From: Dillenia suffruticosa
Lineage: Eukaryota; Streptophyta; Magnoliopsida; Dilleniales; Dilleniaceae
Length of the DNA: 64,000 nucleotides
Direction: 5' to 3'
Assembly: GCA_033439265.1 (NCBI GenBank)
Contig: JAVTVX010000016.1
Span: 12,573,201-12,637,200 of the forward strand
Numbering within the stretch: the stretch's first letter is position 1; each line of letters begins with the position of its first letter. This document shows positions 33,420 through 45,211 of the stretch, piece after piece. Both the position numbers and the translations under genes were made by a program. The notes under the pieces are model-generated. The model was given only the letters and a program-made list of their open reading frames with translations. It had not been told where the DNA came from and ran no database searches.

Positions 33420-36269
33420 CATTTAAGATTGTCTAAGATATGCATTGTCATATAGAAAATCAGTTGTTTTTATTAAATACGACAATTCTTTGATCTGTTC
33501 AGATTTTATCCATGATGGACGGTATGTACCGGATACTATTTCTTTTAATAGTTTTCTTGTTATTTTTCTATTGTCTTTATATCTAATTGCATAGATGATG
33601 ATGTGAATGTATAATATAGTAGATTTGGACACATAGGGCAAGAGAGGATAAATCGGTTAGCAGCTAGTGGTCTGTTGGGCCTTCTAACCATGTTTGAGTT
33701 GCCCATTAGTGAGTTTTGTCTAATCGGCAAAACTATAATAAAATTACTCGGTAATACAATGAAAGCTGAAACTCCATTACAATTGGTTTACTTCGATATC
33801 TGTGACTCTATGAGCGTGAGAGTCCAAAATGGAGCTGTGTATTTTATTACGTTTATAGACGATTACACATGTTTTAGTTCTGTATATCTGATCTTGCACA
33901 AGTCTGAGACATTGAAATACTTCAAGAGGTTTATTAGCGACGTTGAGAATCAATTACACTTGAGAGTGAAGACTTTCAGAACCGACTGGGAGTGCGAGTA
34001 TTTGTTAGAATAATTTAGAGAGCTCTATTTCAAGAAGGATATTACGAGACACCTAACTATTTCTACTACTTCTCAGTTGAATGGAGTAATTGAGAGAATG
34101 AATAGGATTTTGTTGGAGATGGTGAGGTCTATGATGGGGCATGTCAATTTGTTCATCTCCCATTGGGGAGATATTTTATTGATTGCAGTTTGCACCCTCA
34201 ACCATGTTCTATCAAAATCCATAGTCAATACCCTATATAAGTTTTGGAAAATGAGGGAGCCTAACATTAGCCACTTGAGGTCATAGGGTCATGTCACGTA
34301 TGATCATGATTTCTTGCACTCACACAGTAAGTTAGACCTATGATAAAAGAAGTATATCTTTATAAGATAGTCAGAACACTACAAGGGATATGTATTCTTA
34401 GGTGAGCATATGGACGATATTGTCACTGAGATTTAAGTCTTGTGATGGTACATTTCTTGAGAATAATTTTCCTAAGAGAGGCGAAATCGATCAGAATTTT
34501 ACTTTTTATTTGATAGATGAGCTTGATAGCTCGGATGAGCCTAGCGGCGGGATACAAAGACCTATTACGAATCTTGATTCTAATGGAAGCAATCTATCTA
34601 GAGGTGAATAGGTTCTCTCTCCTCGTATGAGATTCGAGGACATGTACTTAAACATCCCTTCATAATTGAGGGTAAGACACTCATTGTGATCTTTAAGGAT
34701 GATGAGAAACCTAAAGTAGTCCAAGAGACTCTCAAGGGTTCTGCGAAAGACCTTTTGTTGAAGGCCATAGTAAATAGAAGGAGTTGATGAGAATTAACTG
34801 GTTCTAGGATCTAGTTGATTTGCCTGAGGGTAGAAAGACCATTGGAAACAAGTGGGTTCTTAAAATCAAGAGAAAAGCTGATGGATCTATGAAGAGGTAT
34901 AAAACCCGTTTGGTAGCCAACGGTTACATTTAGAATAAGGGCGTGGACTACAAGAAGACTTTCTTCTTGATAGTCAAATTTATCTCGATCCGTTTATTTT
35001 TAACTATTGTTACGAATATGAATTTGAAGTTACACCAGATGGATGTAAAAACTGCCTTCCTTAACGCAAGTTTGGATAAGGAGATCTATATGGAACAACG
35101 CTCTGAATTCATTCTAAAAGATCAGAAGGATTAGGTCCGTCAAATTCATAAGTCAATATATGGTTTTAAGCAATGAATCAGGCAATGGTACCTGAGATTT
35201 CACGCGTAGGTAATATCTTTTAGGTTTGTGTTGATCGAGGAGAATCATTACTATACCTAATATGATTTAATGACTCTTTTGTGATCATGTTCTTATATAT
35301 GGGTGACATTCTATTGGATGAAAATAACAGAAAGTATTTGATGACCATTAAAAGCCGGTTATTGTCGAGTTTTGATATGAAGGACATGGGTGGGATTATG
35401 TTCATTCTCAAAATTAGGATTCAAAAGGATTGCTTGAAATGGGTGTTGGCTCTTTCACGAGAGTCCTATATCAAGAAGATTATTAAGCATTTCGAGATGA
35501 ATGATTACAACCCAACAAATACTCCTGTTACTAAAGGTGAAGACCTGAATCTTGACATATACCCTAAAACTCATGAACAAATAAGAGAGATAAGTAAAAT
35601 CTCTTATACTAGTATAATGGGCAGTTTAGTGTATGTGATGAGGCATACACGATAAGACATTAGTTTTGCAATCGATCTGGTGAGTAGGTATCAATCGAAT
35701 CCTAGAAGTGGTTATTAGAGAGTAATGAAAATGATTCTAAGATATCTTATTAGAACTGCAAATCTCTCCATGTGTTATGGAGGAGGTGATTTGCTTCTCA
35801 TTGGGTATTCAGACGTCGACTGAGATGGCGATCTGGATGAACACAAATCGACATGAGTTTTTGTTGTCTTGCTCAATAATAGTGTCATATATTGGAGAAA
35901 CAAGAAGTAAATTTGTGTATCTCTATCTACGATAAAGGCTGAGTTTGTGGCATGTTCAACGGTAGTTCAGGAGAATATTTGGTTTCAAAAATTTCTAGAT
36001 GATTTAGAAGTTCTGGTAGATAATGGGAGGCCAATGATGATTAATTGTAATAATTAGACCATTATTGCTTGCAATCGAAACCTAAGTATAACCGTAAGAC
36101 TAAACACATTGATATCATATACCATTTTGTGAGAGATATCATCAAGAAAAGTGTAGTGACAATTAAGTACGTTTTTATACATAACATGGTGGCTGATCCC
36201 TTCACCAATCCCATTACGAGAGATTCCTTTGTGAGACATAGGGAATCATTGGGTTTACGTATATTTTGA
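33420..36269 (+). pseudogene. Copia B pol remnant (integrase, reverse transcriptase, RNase H)
   Basis: Integrase: ISEFCLIGK at 33704-33730, PLQLVYFDICDSMSV and FIDDYTCF (33770-33870), VKTFRTDWECEY (33969-34004), NGVIERMNRILLEM (34080-34120). Reverse transcriptase: WVLKIKRKADGS (34850-34890), KGVDYKKTF-like residues near 34940, LHQMDVKTAFLNASLDKEIYMEQ (35030-35098). The active-site box reads YMGDILLDEN at 35296, so the first Asp is replaced by Gly. RNase H: YSDVD near 35806 and KHIDIIYHFVRDI (36104-36145), ending LGLRIF and TGA at 36267. Stops separate most of these blocks, so none is functional. Confidence 0.85.
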
Positions 36270-37408
36270 CATTTCTTACTATGTACTGATTATGATTCTT
36301 ATTGTTTTATATATTTGACATACGTGCATTATTTAATCACAAGTTTATTTCACGTACTTGTTTATTATCATATATTCTATAGTGTGTTATGATAAAAGAT
36401 ATATCTCGCAAGCGTGGTTGACTCTCTCACATGAGTGACTACCTCCATCTCTGAATAAGCGGGGATGAAACGATTTCTAATCATAAGAGACTTTAAGAGT
36501 GGCATTGTTAGAATATAAGTTGTCCTGATATGTGTTCAGGATGAGGTTATATACGATATGACCGACATGGACATACGTACATCCATATTACTTGTAAATA
36601 GCCAGATTTGAGAATTCAGATATTCTACATTTAGTGATATTGTTTTAGAGATACTCTCTCTGAAATCTCTGAGTAAAGTCTTATGTGTAGACTGAGTCAC
36701 ATACCTGCACATTATTAAAGAAATCTGACATATGCCATTTTGAAAGATGGGGGAATAACACTATACCACATGTTTCATATCGCGTGTGATTAAATGACCA
36801 AAGGATAGTGGAGATATTATTTAAAATGATAATGTGATCGTGAACCTCGTTCCAACTGTGTGAGATCCGAAATCCATTGAGTGGGATCTTTTATACTTTA
36901 TTACTTTCGACTATTTCTAGAAGTCTTAATTTAGTATTTGTTACTTTAGTCTGTTACCTATGGTCCAGAAGAAAATTGAGGTATAAGAGGCAGGCTTAAG
37001 AAAGGAACTGAATTAAAACTGATGGATTCAAGTTTTGGGAAAAGAAAAACCAATTGACATTACATAATTGTGTAGTATTTACAGGTCAACCTGTTATCTT
37101 AATCCATGTTAGGATTTAAATATAATAGTGAATATACAGTTGAACAAATGATTGGGGATCACTTTCAATGAGAAAAGTGACTCGATAGATGTAATTGTGT
37201 TGAGTTTGGGATACAGCAAGTACTTTTCTGGTAATGACGGTGTCTTCTCGATCATCCTAACAAGCGTATCGAGAAATTTTTGCTTGCAGGTATATTCGCC
37301 GGTCGCACGAAACCCAATCTTGCATGAAAATCTGTAGGGTGATTTTGTTAATCGCATGAGTTGTGATCTTGTAATGGATATAAATTGTTCTCATGTGTAA
37401 GTGGGAGA
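36270..37408 (+). other. Copia B 3' non-coding region
   Basis: About 1.1 kb between the pol stop and the 3' LTR. It aligns in patches with copia A (16120-16735, 18898-19395) and copia C (45212-46290): a segment with CTCTCTCACATGAGTGACTACC, a TGTGAGATCC segment near 36860, CTTTCGACTATTTCTAGAAGT, and the final CTCATGTGTAAGTGGGAGA purine tract (37391-37408). A plus-strand ORF (37152-37337) is not conserved in copia C. Confidence 0.75.
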
Positions 37409-37920
37409 TGTCGGTAGATATACCCACGTAGGGACATTTTACCACAAAAAAAAATTAAATTTGGGATAATGGGATAACTCCCATTATCCCCCTAACCAAC
37501 CATTATCGCTTCCTCCTTAGATCTCTCAATAATGCTACATGAAAAACAATTTTTAGAGGGAGTTTTGTGTGAGAAAACTCTCTCTACATACTACTTGAGA
37601 TTGATAGGTTGAGTAAGACAAACTAAGTTAGAGATTAATTTGTCTAGAGTGACAAAATGTCGAGAGATTGAAAAATTTTCGAGTAAGAAAATTTCTCTCG
37701 TCATTAGGTTCACCAGACTATGAGTTGAGATGTCGTGATATCATGATGGTGGTTTGATCTTGTGATCTGTATCGTGACTAAGAGTTTAGATTGATGGATT
37801 TTGTGATTTGTAATTTGGTGATTTTTGGAGAGCTACACAAAGAGATATTTACTCGAAAATTCCGAACTATTTAATTGTTGTGATTTATCACACTTCCAAT
37901 ACATGTGAATAAATTTAATA
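37409..37920 (+). repeat. Copia B 3' LTR
   Basis: Begins TGTCGGTAGATATACCC after AAGTGGGAGA and ends AATAAATTTAATA, followed by TTAAG. It matches the 5' LTR at 30709 throughout, with numerous substitutions. Confidence 0.9.
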
Positions 37921-38487
37921 TTAAGCATATCTAAAGACACTGTGTGAAATTATAATTTTTGATGAACCACCAAAGACGGTGATTGTATGACAAAATGTAG
38001 AGAAGAAGACCGCTAGTTTTTGGATTTATGTTTTGTTAAAATTTTTGTTTATAGTTTTGGATATATTATTTATGAAAAGAAATTTGTATAAAGTTCAACC
38101 ATGATCATGAAATGGAAGTTTGGTACAAATAAGAATACAAGTTTTTGGATGTTTAGATTTTGTTTTGGATGCAATCTACAATGGCTGGTTGGTTGCTATT
38201 TATTGCCAAACTCCATTCCATGAAAGTTCTAAATCTTCTTTTACATTCACATGTTTCACTATCTTCATGTTTCTAGACTATTCATGCCTAGTAAAGTTAT
38301 AGAGTATTTTATTTTGTTTTCTTGATAATTCTATACTTATTTGGGCAAAGATATTGTTTAGAATTTTTATAAAAGGTACACTAATTTTTATCACTCTTCC
38401 TTAATGTACTTTCTTTTGATACTCCTAGCATATCACGGAATAGTTCGAATTTTGCTCGTGGTAATGCCTCTAAGAAAATATTTGCAA
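37921..38487. other. No gene recognised
   Basis: Flank between copia B and the CACTA end. A 60-codon ORF at 38120-38302 has a hydrophobic C-terminus, but no family is recognised and it has no other support. Confidence 0.5.
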
Positions 38488-38846
38488 CACTACAAAAAAA
38501 CATGGGTTTAGCGACGAAATTAGAGACCGAAAAAATTTGTCACTATTTTGTGACGGATTTGGCGATGAAAAAAGTTTCGTCATTATTTTGCAACGAAATT
38601 TGTGACAAAAATGTACTCATAACCAAATTAGTAATGAATAATTTATTTGCGACTAAATTCATTGCTAATTGATCACAAAAACATATTCATCACAAAATTA
38701 GTCGCTATTTAACGACTAATGGAAATTTCGTGAATAAATTTTGCGATGAATTTTGTAATCTTTGCTAAATTTAGTGACGAAAAAGTAAATGTGGCAAAAT
38801 TTGTTGCTAATTAGCCACAAAAATTTTCTTTTGGCAAAATCATCGC
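38488..38846 (+). mobile_element. CACTA transposon end, left part, interrupted by copia C
   Basis: Starts CACTACAAAAAAACATGGG followed by TTTAGCGACGAAA and many variants of the same subterminal word (GTGACGGATT, TTTGCGACT, TTAGTCGCTA). It is the same family as the ends at 2921 and 30200. Copia C is inserted at 38847; the sequence resumes at 46684 with CGCTAATTAGCC and continues with these motifs to about 46800. Confidence 0.8.
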
Positions 38847-39234
38847 TGTAAGTTATGGGAAAAACCGGGTCGGGTCACCCATGTGGGTTTGACCCAAACC
38901 CATTTTCCTTATTTTGAATTTGCCAAAAGAGGGAAGGGAGGGAGTGATTTTTTATGGAAAAAACCAACTCCAACTCCCCACAATAACCATCCCCATTTTT
39001 TTTCCATCCATGGGGCTCTAAGAGGGTTGAGAGAAAAATGAAAAAGTAAGGAAGAAGATCTACATACATCATATACCATTCTATCAAAAAGACTCTTGGA
39101 TTGTGAAGGAGAAAGGAGATTGATCCATTGGTGACATTCTTCGGACCCGTACATCGAAAATGTTAGTGATCCGACCCTAGATCTTGGGACATTCAACATT
39201 TATTTCGCTATAAATGCATAAGAGAATGCTTTCA
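38847..39234 (+). repeat. Copia C 5' LTR
   Basis: 388 bp, TGTAAGTTATGGG to GAATGCTTTCA. It matches the 3' LTR except at about five positions, four of which are A/G transitions. It contains TATAAATG near the end (39210-39217). ORFs antisense inside it (38875-39199) recur in the 3' LTR only because the LTRs are copies. Confidence 0.97.
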
Positions 39235-39235
39235 T

Positions 39236-39247
39236 TGGTATCAGAGC
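39236..39247 (+). promoter_or_regulatory. Primer-binding site of copia C
   Basis: TGGTATCAGAGC, one base after the LTR, fully complementary to the 3' end of plant initiator methionine tRNA. Reverse transcription of the element starts here. Confidence 0.95.
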
Positions 39248-39734
39248 ATGATTTAGGGTGTTTTCTATTTTTGATGTATTTTCGAGTTTTCATTTTTCTT
39301 AAAAAATTGAAAATGGTAACTTTCATTATAGACCACGAAATGCTTTGAAATTTGAAAGGTAGAGTACCCATGATGTTAGGAATTGATCTGCAAAGTTTCA
39401 TGCATAGCCGTTATGTATTTTTGGAGAAAAATGAAACCCTAGTCGAAAATAAAAATGCTCATATCTATTTGTATGATAGGTTTCATGATTTAATATTTGT
39501 ATGGTTAAATTTCCCATCAAAAATCCTTTCCAACCATATAAAGAACATGCGAAACGGTTCAGAAACGAATGAGATATGGTTTAGGGAAATTAGGGTTAAA
39601 ATACAGAAAAATTTTTTCTGCATGAAGAAGACGAAGTGACGTCAGCGATGACATCAGCACAAATCCCACTCTCGGGCCGTGGGTTATGAAGCCCAAACGT
39701 CATGATCCAGACCTCAGATCAGAAAACTGAAAGC

Positions 39735-39910
39735 ACCATTAGATTCAGAGACCCCAAAAATGGGGGGGGTAGGCAAAATCCGGTGGCCGGATTCCGCCGG
39801 GAAGGCGGCGCGTGGGCTTCACGCGCTGCCTGGGCGCGTGGGCGAGTCACCTACGCACCGCCGCAACCAAGCGGCGCGTGAGGGCGCGTGAAGCACCCTC
39901 TCAGGCCCCC
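39735..39910 (+). other. GC-rich leader block of copia C
   Basis: Contains several GCGCGTG words (GGCGCGTGGGC, GGGCGCGTGGGCGAG, GCGGCGCGTGAGG) in an otherwise AT-rich leader. It could fold strongly. A comparable but decayed block is present in copia B at 31740-31995. Confidence 0.6.
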
Positions 39911-40072
39911 GTTTTTTTATTTATTTTTATTATTTTTTTATTGTTTTTTCTGTATTTTTAAATTATTTTTTTGACTGAAAATATTCATTAAGTTATAAAT
40001 TTTATTTGAAAATTGCAGAAAAATCAATTAACAAGTGAGACAAAATTATGAAAATTTCTCACATGTTTAAAA

Positions 40073-40080
40073 ATATATAT

Positions 40081-40127
<47 letters not shown>
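40073..40127 (+). repeat. (AT)n microsatellite in the copia C leader
   Basis: An uninterrupted TA/AT run following ATATATATAGATATAT. A poly-T/poly-A inversion follows at 40210-40239. Confidence 0.95.
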
Positions 40128-40128
<1 letters not shown>

Positions 40129-40290
40129 CAGATTATGCCTACCCGAATTAAATTTTATAACACATATTTGATTTGTACTCATTAATTCAAGTATAAATTG
40201 TGAATGGTGTTTTTTTTTTTAAAAAAAAAAAAAAAAAATTTTGTTTGGTTGGCTTCGTGACCAATCTAATATTTACCCCATTTTAGGGAT

Positions 40291-40785
40291 ATGGTGAGAA
40301 TCAGACGTACCCTTGCACCTCTCCGGGGGAGATGCCAAGATGAGAGGACCCCAGAACGTTTGGCAAAACTATATATGATGTTGCATTATAAGATGAAAGC
40401 AACGCATACTTTGCCGCAACATTTGTGGGTTATGAGTCGAAAACATTATGAATTTCGACGTTTGGGTCACTGGTTTGGAGGCGACGAAGCCGAGATTAAA
40501 ATTATAAGAAACTCTCTCTCTGATCATTTGGTTGGAATGGCTGACAAAATATTAGAGGACAATAAGCGTCTCTACCTTAAAGATTTCAGACTAAAATTGC
40601 TTAAAATGTGGAGAGCTAAGGAGATAGAGACTAAAATGAAAAGGGCGTTATCTCTAAAGATCAATGGCTCTACACCCCAAGCTGTTAGGAGATTTACTCC
40701 GAGAGATAGACTTTCAGTTGGGATGGTCAATATGGTCACTCGCATGTATATGGAAGATAAGAAAGACAAGAAAAACGAAATTTGA
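40291..40785 (+). CDS. Extra ORF of unknown function upstream of gag in copia C
   Basis: A 164-codon ORF starting ATG at 40291 and ending TGA at 40783, in the same frame class as gag but separated from it by ~400 bp. The predicted protein is strongly basic, rich in Arg, Lys and Met, and mostly helical by composition, with MVRIRRTLAPLRGRCQDE at the N-terminus and a Lys-rich C-terminus (MEDKKDKKNEI). It has no signal peptide and no membrane segment. I recognise no retrotransposon domain or host family in it. Canonical Ty1/copia elements go straight from leader to gag, so an open frame of this length here is unusual, especially since gag-pol of the same copy carries several lesions while this ORF has none. 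It might be an extra element protein, a captured host exon, or a chance ORF. Copia B has no equivalent. Confidence 0.5.
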   Translation: MVRIRRTLAPLRGRCQDERTPERLAKLYMMLHYKMKATHTLPQHLWVMSRKHYEFRRLGHWFGGDEAEIKIIRNSLSDHLVGMADKILEDNKRLYLKDFRLKLLKMWRAKEIETKMKRALSLKINGSTPQAVRRFTPRDRLSVGMVNMVTRMYMEDKKDKKNEI

Positions 40786-41144
40786 TTATATATTTTTTTT
40801 CTTTCTTTGTGCATAGTTATCTACTGTAATGAGAACAATGCCATGAACATATGATGTAATTTTTTTGTATCAACAATGTGCATACTTTGTATATTTATGC
40901 GAGCATGTGAAGAGATATGTTCTAAATTCACATGATTTTTTTTTGTGGGAGTTTTTTAGGTTGGAAGAATTTAAGTAATTCTCACCTAAGACTAAAAGAA
41001 TTTTGTTACTTTGAAATCAAATTTATGATAATCAAACATTTGGATGATGGATGATGATTGAGAACTTAGTGATCTTTCGAGTTTACACCTTATGTTCGTT
41101 TATGATAAATTTATTAGATTTCATGTACAAAATTATATGAATGA

Positions 41145-44100
41145 ATGAACATGAATACTTATAATAGTCTCTCTTTGAAAACCCAGACCATGGCATCAAA
41201 ATCAATAATAGCAGATTTGAATAAAGGTGATAAGTTTAATGGCGACAATTATGACATTTGGCGCCACAAGATATGGAATGTACTAGAAGAGCAGGATGCC
41301 TTGGAGGGTATCAACCATATCATACAAGACCCTGGAATTGGAAACACTGCTCAACAAAGAAGAGATCAAGAAGCTTACCAGGCGTGGAAGAAAAAAAATT
41401 CCACTACACGTGGCATTCTGGTTAGTTCTGTAGTTGATGATCTCATACATGAATGTGAGCAATTCCCTACTGCTCATGACATATGGGTGTACCTCAGAGA
41501 GAAGTATGGAGGTACCAGTGTGACCCGTTTGAGACAGTTGACTATTAAGTTTGACACGTACAAAAACAAGTCCGATCACAATATCAAACTACACCTCAGA
41601 ACCATGTCAAACATGATAAGGGAATTGAAGTCAGCAGGTCATGTTTTATCTGATGAGCAACAGGTTCAAGCTTTAATCTGATCCCTTCCAGACTAGTGGG
41701 AGCACTTGAAGGTCAATCTGACTCACAATGATAGCATTAAGACTTTCGCTGATGCTGCTCGCCACGTAGAACTCGAAGATGAGCGGCTTGGTGCTGCAAA
41801 ATCGATTTCTAATGCCTTTGTAGCTGAGTCAAGTTCCCAGAAAGTTGCGGGCTTTAAACGGAAAGGGAACAAGAACAAGGGCAAGAAAGGGAAGGACATT
41901 AGGGAAAGGTTTAAGAAGAGCAATTCCAACCGCAAGAACAAGCGCAAGCGGTTTTGGAAAAAGAAGGATAAGAGCAAACTGAAGTGCTACAATTGTAAAG
42001 CTCTTGGTCATTTCGCTCGAGAATGTCCCGAGCCGAAAAAGGTAGCACCTTGTAACGCTTCTCTAAGTGTTATATATGTCTCTAGCACTGTTTTACTTTC
42101 TGAATCATATCCTGTGTGGATTATAGACTCAGGAGCAACAGACCATGTGACAAGAGATCGAGAAGCGTTCGTGGACTTTCGTCGAGTTCCTCCTGGTGCA
42201 AGGTGGATATACGTAGGAAACAATACAAGAGTAGAAGTCAAAGGAATTGGCACTTGTAAACTGGAGTTACGAAGTGGCCAAACTCTAATCTTACATGATA
42301 TTCTCTTTGCACCAGAAATTCGACAAAATTTAGTCTCTGTTATTGTTCTTCTTAAACTTGGCTATGACTTGAACTTTACTCGTGATAGGGTTTGTATTTA
42401 TAATGGTGGTGTGTTTTATGGTATTGGACATCTGTTAAATGGATTTCTTATTTTAGATTGTGACAGACAAATGTTTAACTGTTATACTGATCGTTATATT
42501 TCGTTAAATGTTTGCTCTTCTAGTAATGCTAGTATAGATGATAAAGTATGGCATGCTAGACTTGGTCACATAGGGCAGGACAGGATGAATCGACTTCTGA
42601 AAGCAGGACTATTGGGTTCGCTTACTAAAGTTGATTTACCGAATTGTGAATATTGTCTTGCCGGGAAGATGACTCGAAAACCTTTTGGAAAAGCCGTGAG
42701 GGCTGAACTTCCATTACAATTGGTTCACTCTGACATTTGTGGTCCAATGAATGTGAAGGCTAGGCATGGAGCGTCATATTTCATTACTTTTATTGATGAT
42801 TTCACGCGTTTTGGTCATGTCTATTTGATTACTCACAAGTCTGAAGCACTTGAGTGTTTTCGACGTTATATGAATGAAGTAGAGAATCAAATGGATAGAA
42901 CGATTAAAGCCTTAAGAACAGATCGAGGGCGTGAATATCTATCAGATCAGTTCAATGATCTGTGTAATGAAAAAGGAATAATTAGACAATTGACTATTCT
43001 CCACACGCCTCAACAAAATGGTGTTGCTGAGAGGAGGAATAGGACGTTGTTAGAAATGACGAGATCTATGATGGCGCAGGCTAACTTGCCAATTTCCTTT
43101 TGGGGAGATGCATTATTAACTGCGACCTATATTTTAAATAGAGTGCCTTCAAAAACAGTACCCACAACACCGTACGAACTATGGACTGGTAGGACACCAA
43201 GTCTGACTGATCTTAGACCTTGGGGATCGGCAGCATATGTTTATGATCCTTCTAATAAATTTGGAAAACTTGGTCCCCGGGGGAAGAAATGTATCTTTAT
43301 TAGATATTCTCATCAGTCAAAAGGTTATGTGTTCATCGGTGAAAGAGAAGATGGTACTGTAACCGAAATTGAATCACGAAATGTAACGTTCTTGGAAAAT
43401 GATTTTCCTAGTAAAGGTGATATAACAAAAGGAGAACCTTTGTTTGAATTAAATAATTCAAATGATGGTTCCGTGCAGGATGGATCAAGGGAATTACGAG
43501 AAGTTGAATCCCCAGATGATCCCAGTGGGAGGGATTTAAATTCTAACGATCCAACCGAATCATCAATTCGGAAAAGTACTAGGAAAGCTGTGCCCAAACG
43601 TCATTACGAAATTGAAGGGCACACCTTCATCATTTCTCCACAGGACGAGGATGAGCCGAAAAATGTGAATGAGGCTTTATCTTGTCCTGCCAAGGATGAG
43701 TGGATAAAAGCAATGGAGGAAGAAATAGAGTCGATGGATTCCAACTATGTTTGGGAACTGGTTGATCTTCCACCTGGGCGCAAACTTATTGGGAACAAAT
43801 GGGTTCTTAAAGTTAAACGTAAAGCTGATGGAACAATTGAGAGGTACAAAGCTCGATTGGTGGCAAAAGGTTATACCCAACAAGAGGGTATTGATTATGA
43901 AGAAACATTTTCACCAGTAGTGAGATTTGCCTCTATTCGCTTATTATTAGCTATTGTAGCCAATTTAGATTTAGAATTATATCAAATGGATATGAAGACT
44001 GCGTTTCTCAACGAAGAACTTAAAGAAGAAATCTACATGGAACAACCAGTAGGTTTCATTGTAAAAGGTCAAGAAAATAAAGTTTGTAAATTGAATAGAT

Positions 44101-45211
44101 CAATTTATGGCCTTAAACAGTCTTCAAGACAATGGTATTTGAGATTTCATAGATCCGTAATCTCTTACGACTTCGTAATGATAGACGAAAACCATTGTGT
44201 TTATGTAAAAAAGTCCAATGATAAATTTGTAATTCTAAGTCTGTATGTCGATGACATATTGTTAGCCGGAAATGATATGGAGTATGTCCTGAATATCAAA
44301 AGTTGGTTATCATCAAATTTTGAAATGAAGGACATGGGTGAAGCAGAGTATATACTGGGTGTTAAGATCCACAGAGATCGTTCTAAGAGATTGTTAGTTT
44401 TATCTCAAGAATCTTATATTAAAAAGATTTTGGAACGATTTAGGATGGATAGCTGTAAACCTATTGATACTCCTGTGGCTAAAGGCGAAAGTTTAAGTTT
44501 AGCAATGTGCCCAAAGACCGTTGAAGAAAAACATGAGATGTCAAAAGTACCGTATTCCAGCGCTGTTGGGAGTCTGATGTACGCTATGATGTGTACTCGC
44601 CCTGACATCTGCTATGCCGTGGGTTTGGTCAGCAGGTATCAATCCAATCCAGGTAAAGGTCACTAGACAACTGTGAAGAGGATTCTAAGATACCTGAAAG
44701 GAACTGCGAATTATTCCCTTTGTTATCAAGGAAATGACTTGTTATTAAGCGGATACACAGATGCTGATTGGGGTGGTGACTTAGATGAACGTAAGTCTAC
44801 CTCAGGTTATGTTTTCTTGCTAAATAAAGGCGCCATCTCTTGGAGAAGTAAGAAACAAACATGTGTATCACTATCGACGATGGAAGCAGAGTTTGTAGCT
44901 TGTGCTTCAGCAGTTCAGGAGTGTGTTTGGTTGAAACGTTTTTTACAGCATTTAGGGATCGTAAGCGACACAGTGGGAGCTGTGACAATTTATTGTGATA
45001 GTCAAGCAGCAATTGCTTATACGAGAGATCCCAAAATCATGGGAAAACCAAATACATTGATACGAAATTCAACTTTATTCGAGACATTGTTGAAGAAGTG
45101 ACATTGAAGTATTTATCTACGCATTTAATGGTGGCTGATCCATTTACGAAACCGATACCTAGAGATGTATTTCTGAAACATGTAAAATCTCTAGGATTGC
45201 GTAGAGTGTAA
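41145..45211 (+). pseudogene. Copia C gag-pol polyprotein, disabled by three stops and a frameshift
   Basis: One frame encodes the whole polyprotein; the likely start is ATG 41190 (MASKSIIADLNK), not 41145. Gag runs to ~42030 and includes the zinc knuckle CYNCKALGHFARECP (41985-42029). Protease has the catalytic DSG at 42126. Integrase has the H-H-C-C region (HARLGHIG to CEYCLAGK, 42550-42666), the DxD motif FIDDFTRF (42791) and RTDRGREYL (42918), and HTPQQNGVAERRNRTLLEM (43003-43060). Reverse transcriptase runs from WVLKVKRKADGT (43801) to YVDDILLAGND (44244-44276). RNase H shows DADWGGD (44761) and STMEAEF (44877). In-frame stops lie at 41679 (TGA), 41694 (TAG) and 44664 (TAG), and a one-base deletion near 45036 shifts the last ~60 codons, whose original frame ends at TAA 45209. 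All catalytic residues I checked are present, so the copy died recently. Confidence 0.95.

Larger units (their letters stand above)
30709..37920 (+). mobile_element. Copia B: complete but decayed Ty1/copia retrotransposon
   Basis: A 5' LTR (30709-31223), degenerate primer site, 1 kb leader, gag, pol, a ~1.1 kb 3' non-coding region, a purine tract and a 3' LTR (37409-37920) are all present in order. Flanking five-base sequences are TTATG on the left and TTAAG on the right, which fits a target duplication with one later change. The coding region has many stops and frameshifts throughout gag, integrase and RT. LTR-to-LTR divergence is clearly higher than in copia C, so this insertion is older. 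Confidence 0.9.

Noticed and set aside
38875..39199. Two ORFs antisense in the copia C LTR that recur at 46319-46643
   Set aside because: Recurrence is explained by LTR duplication, and there is no independent sign of coding.
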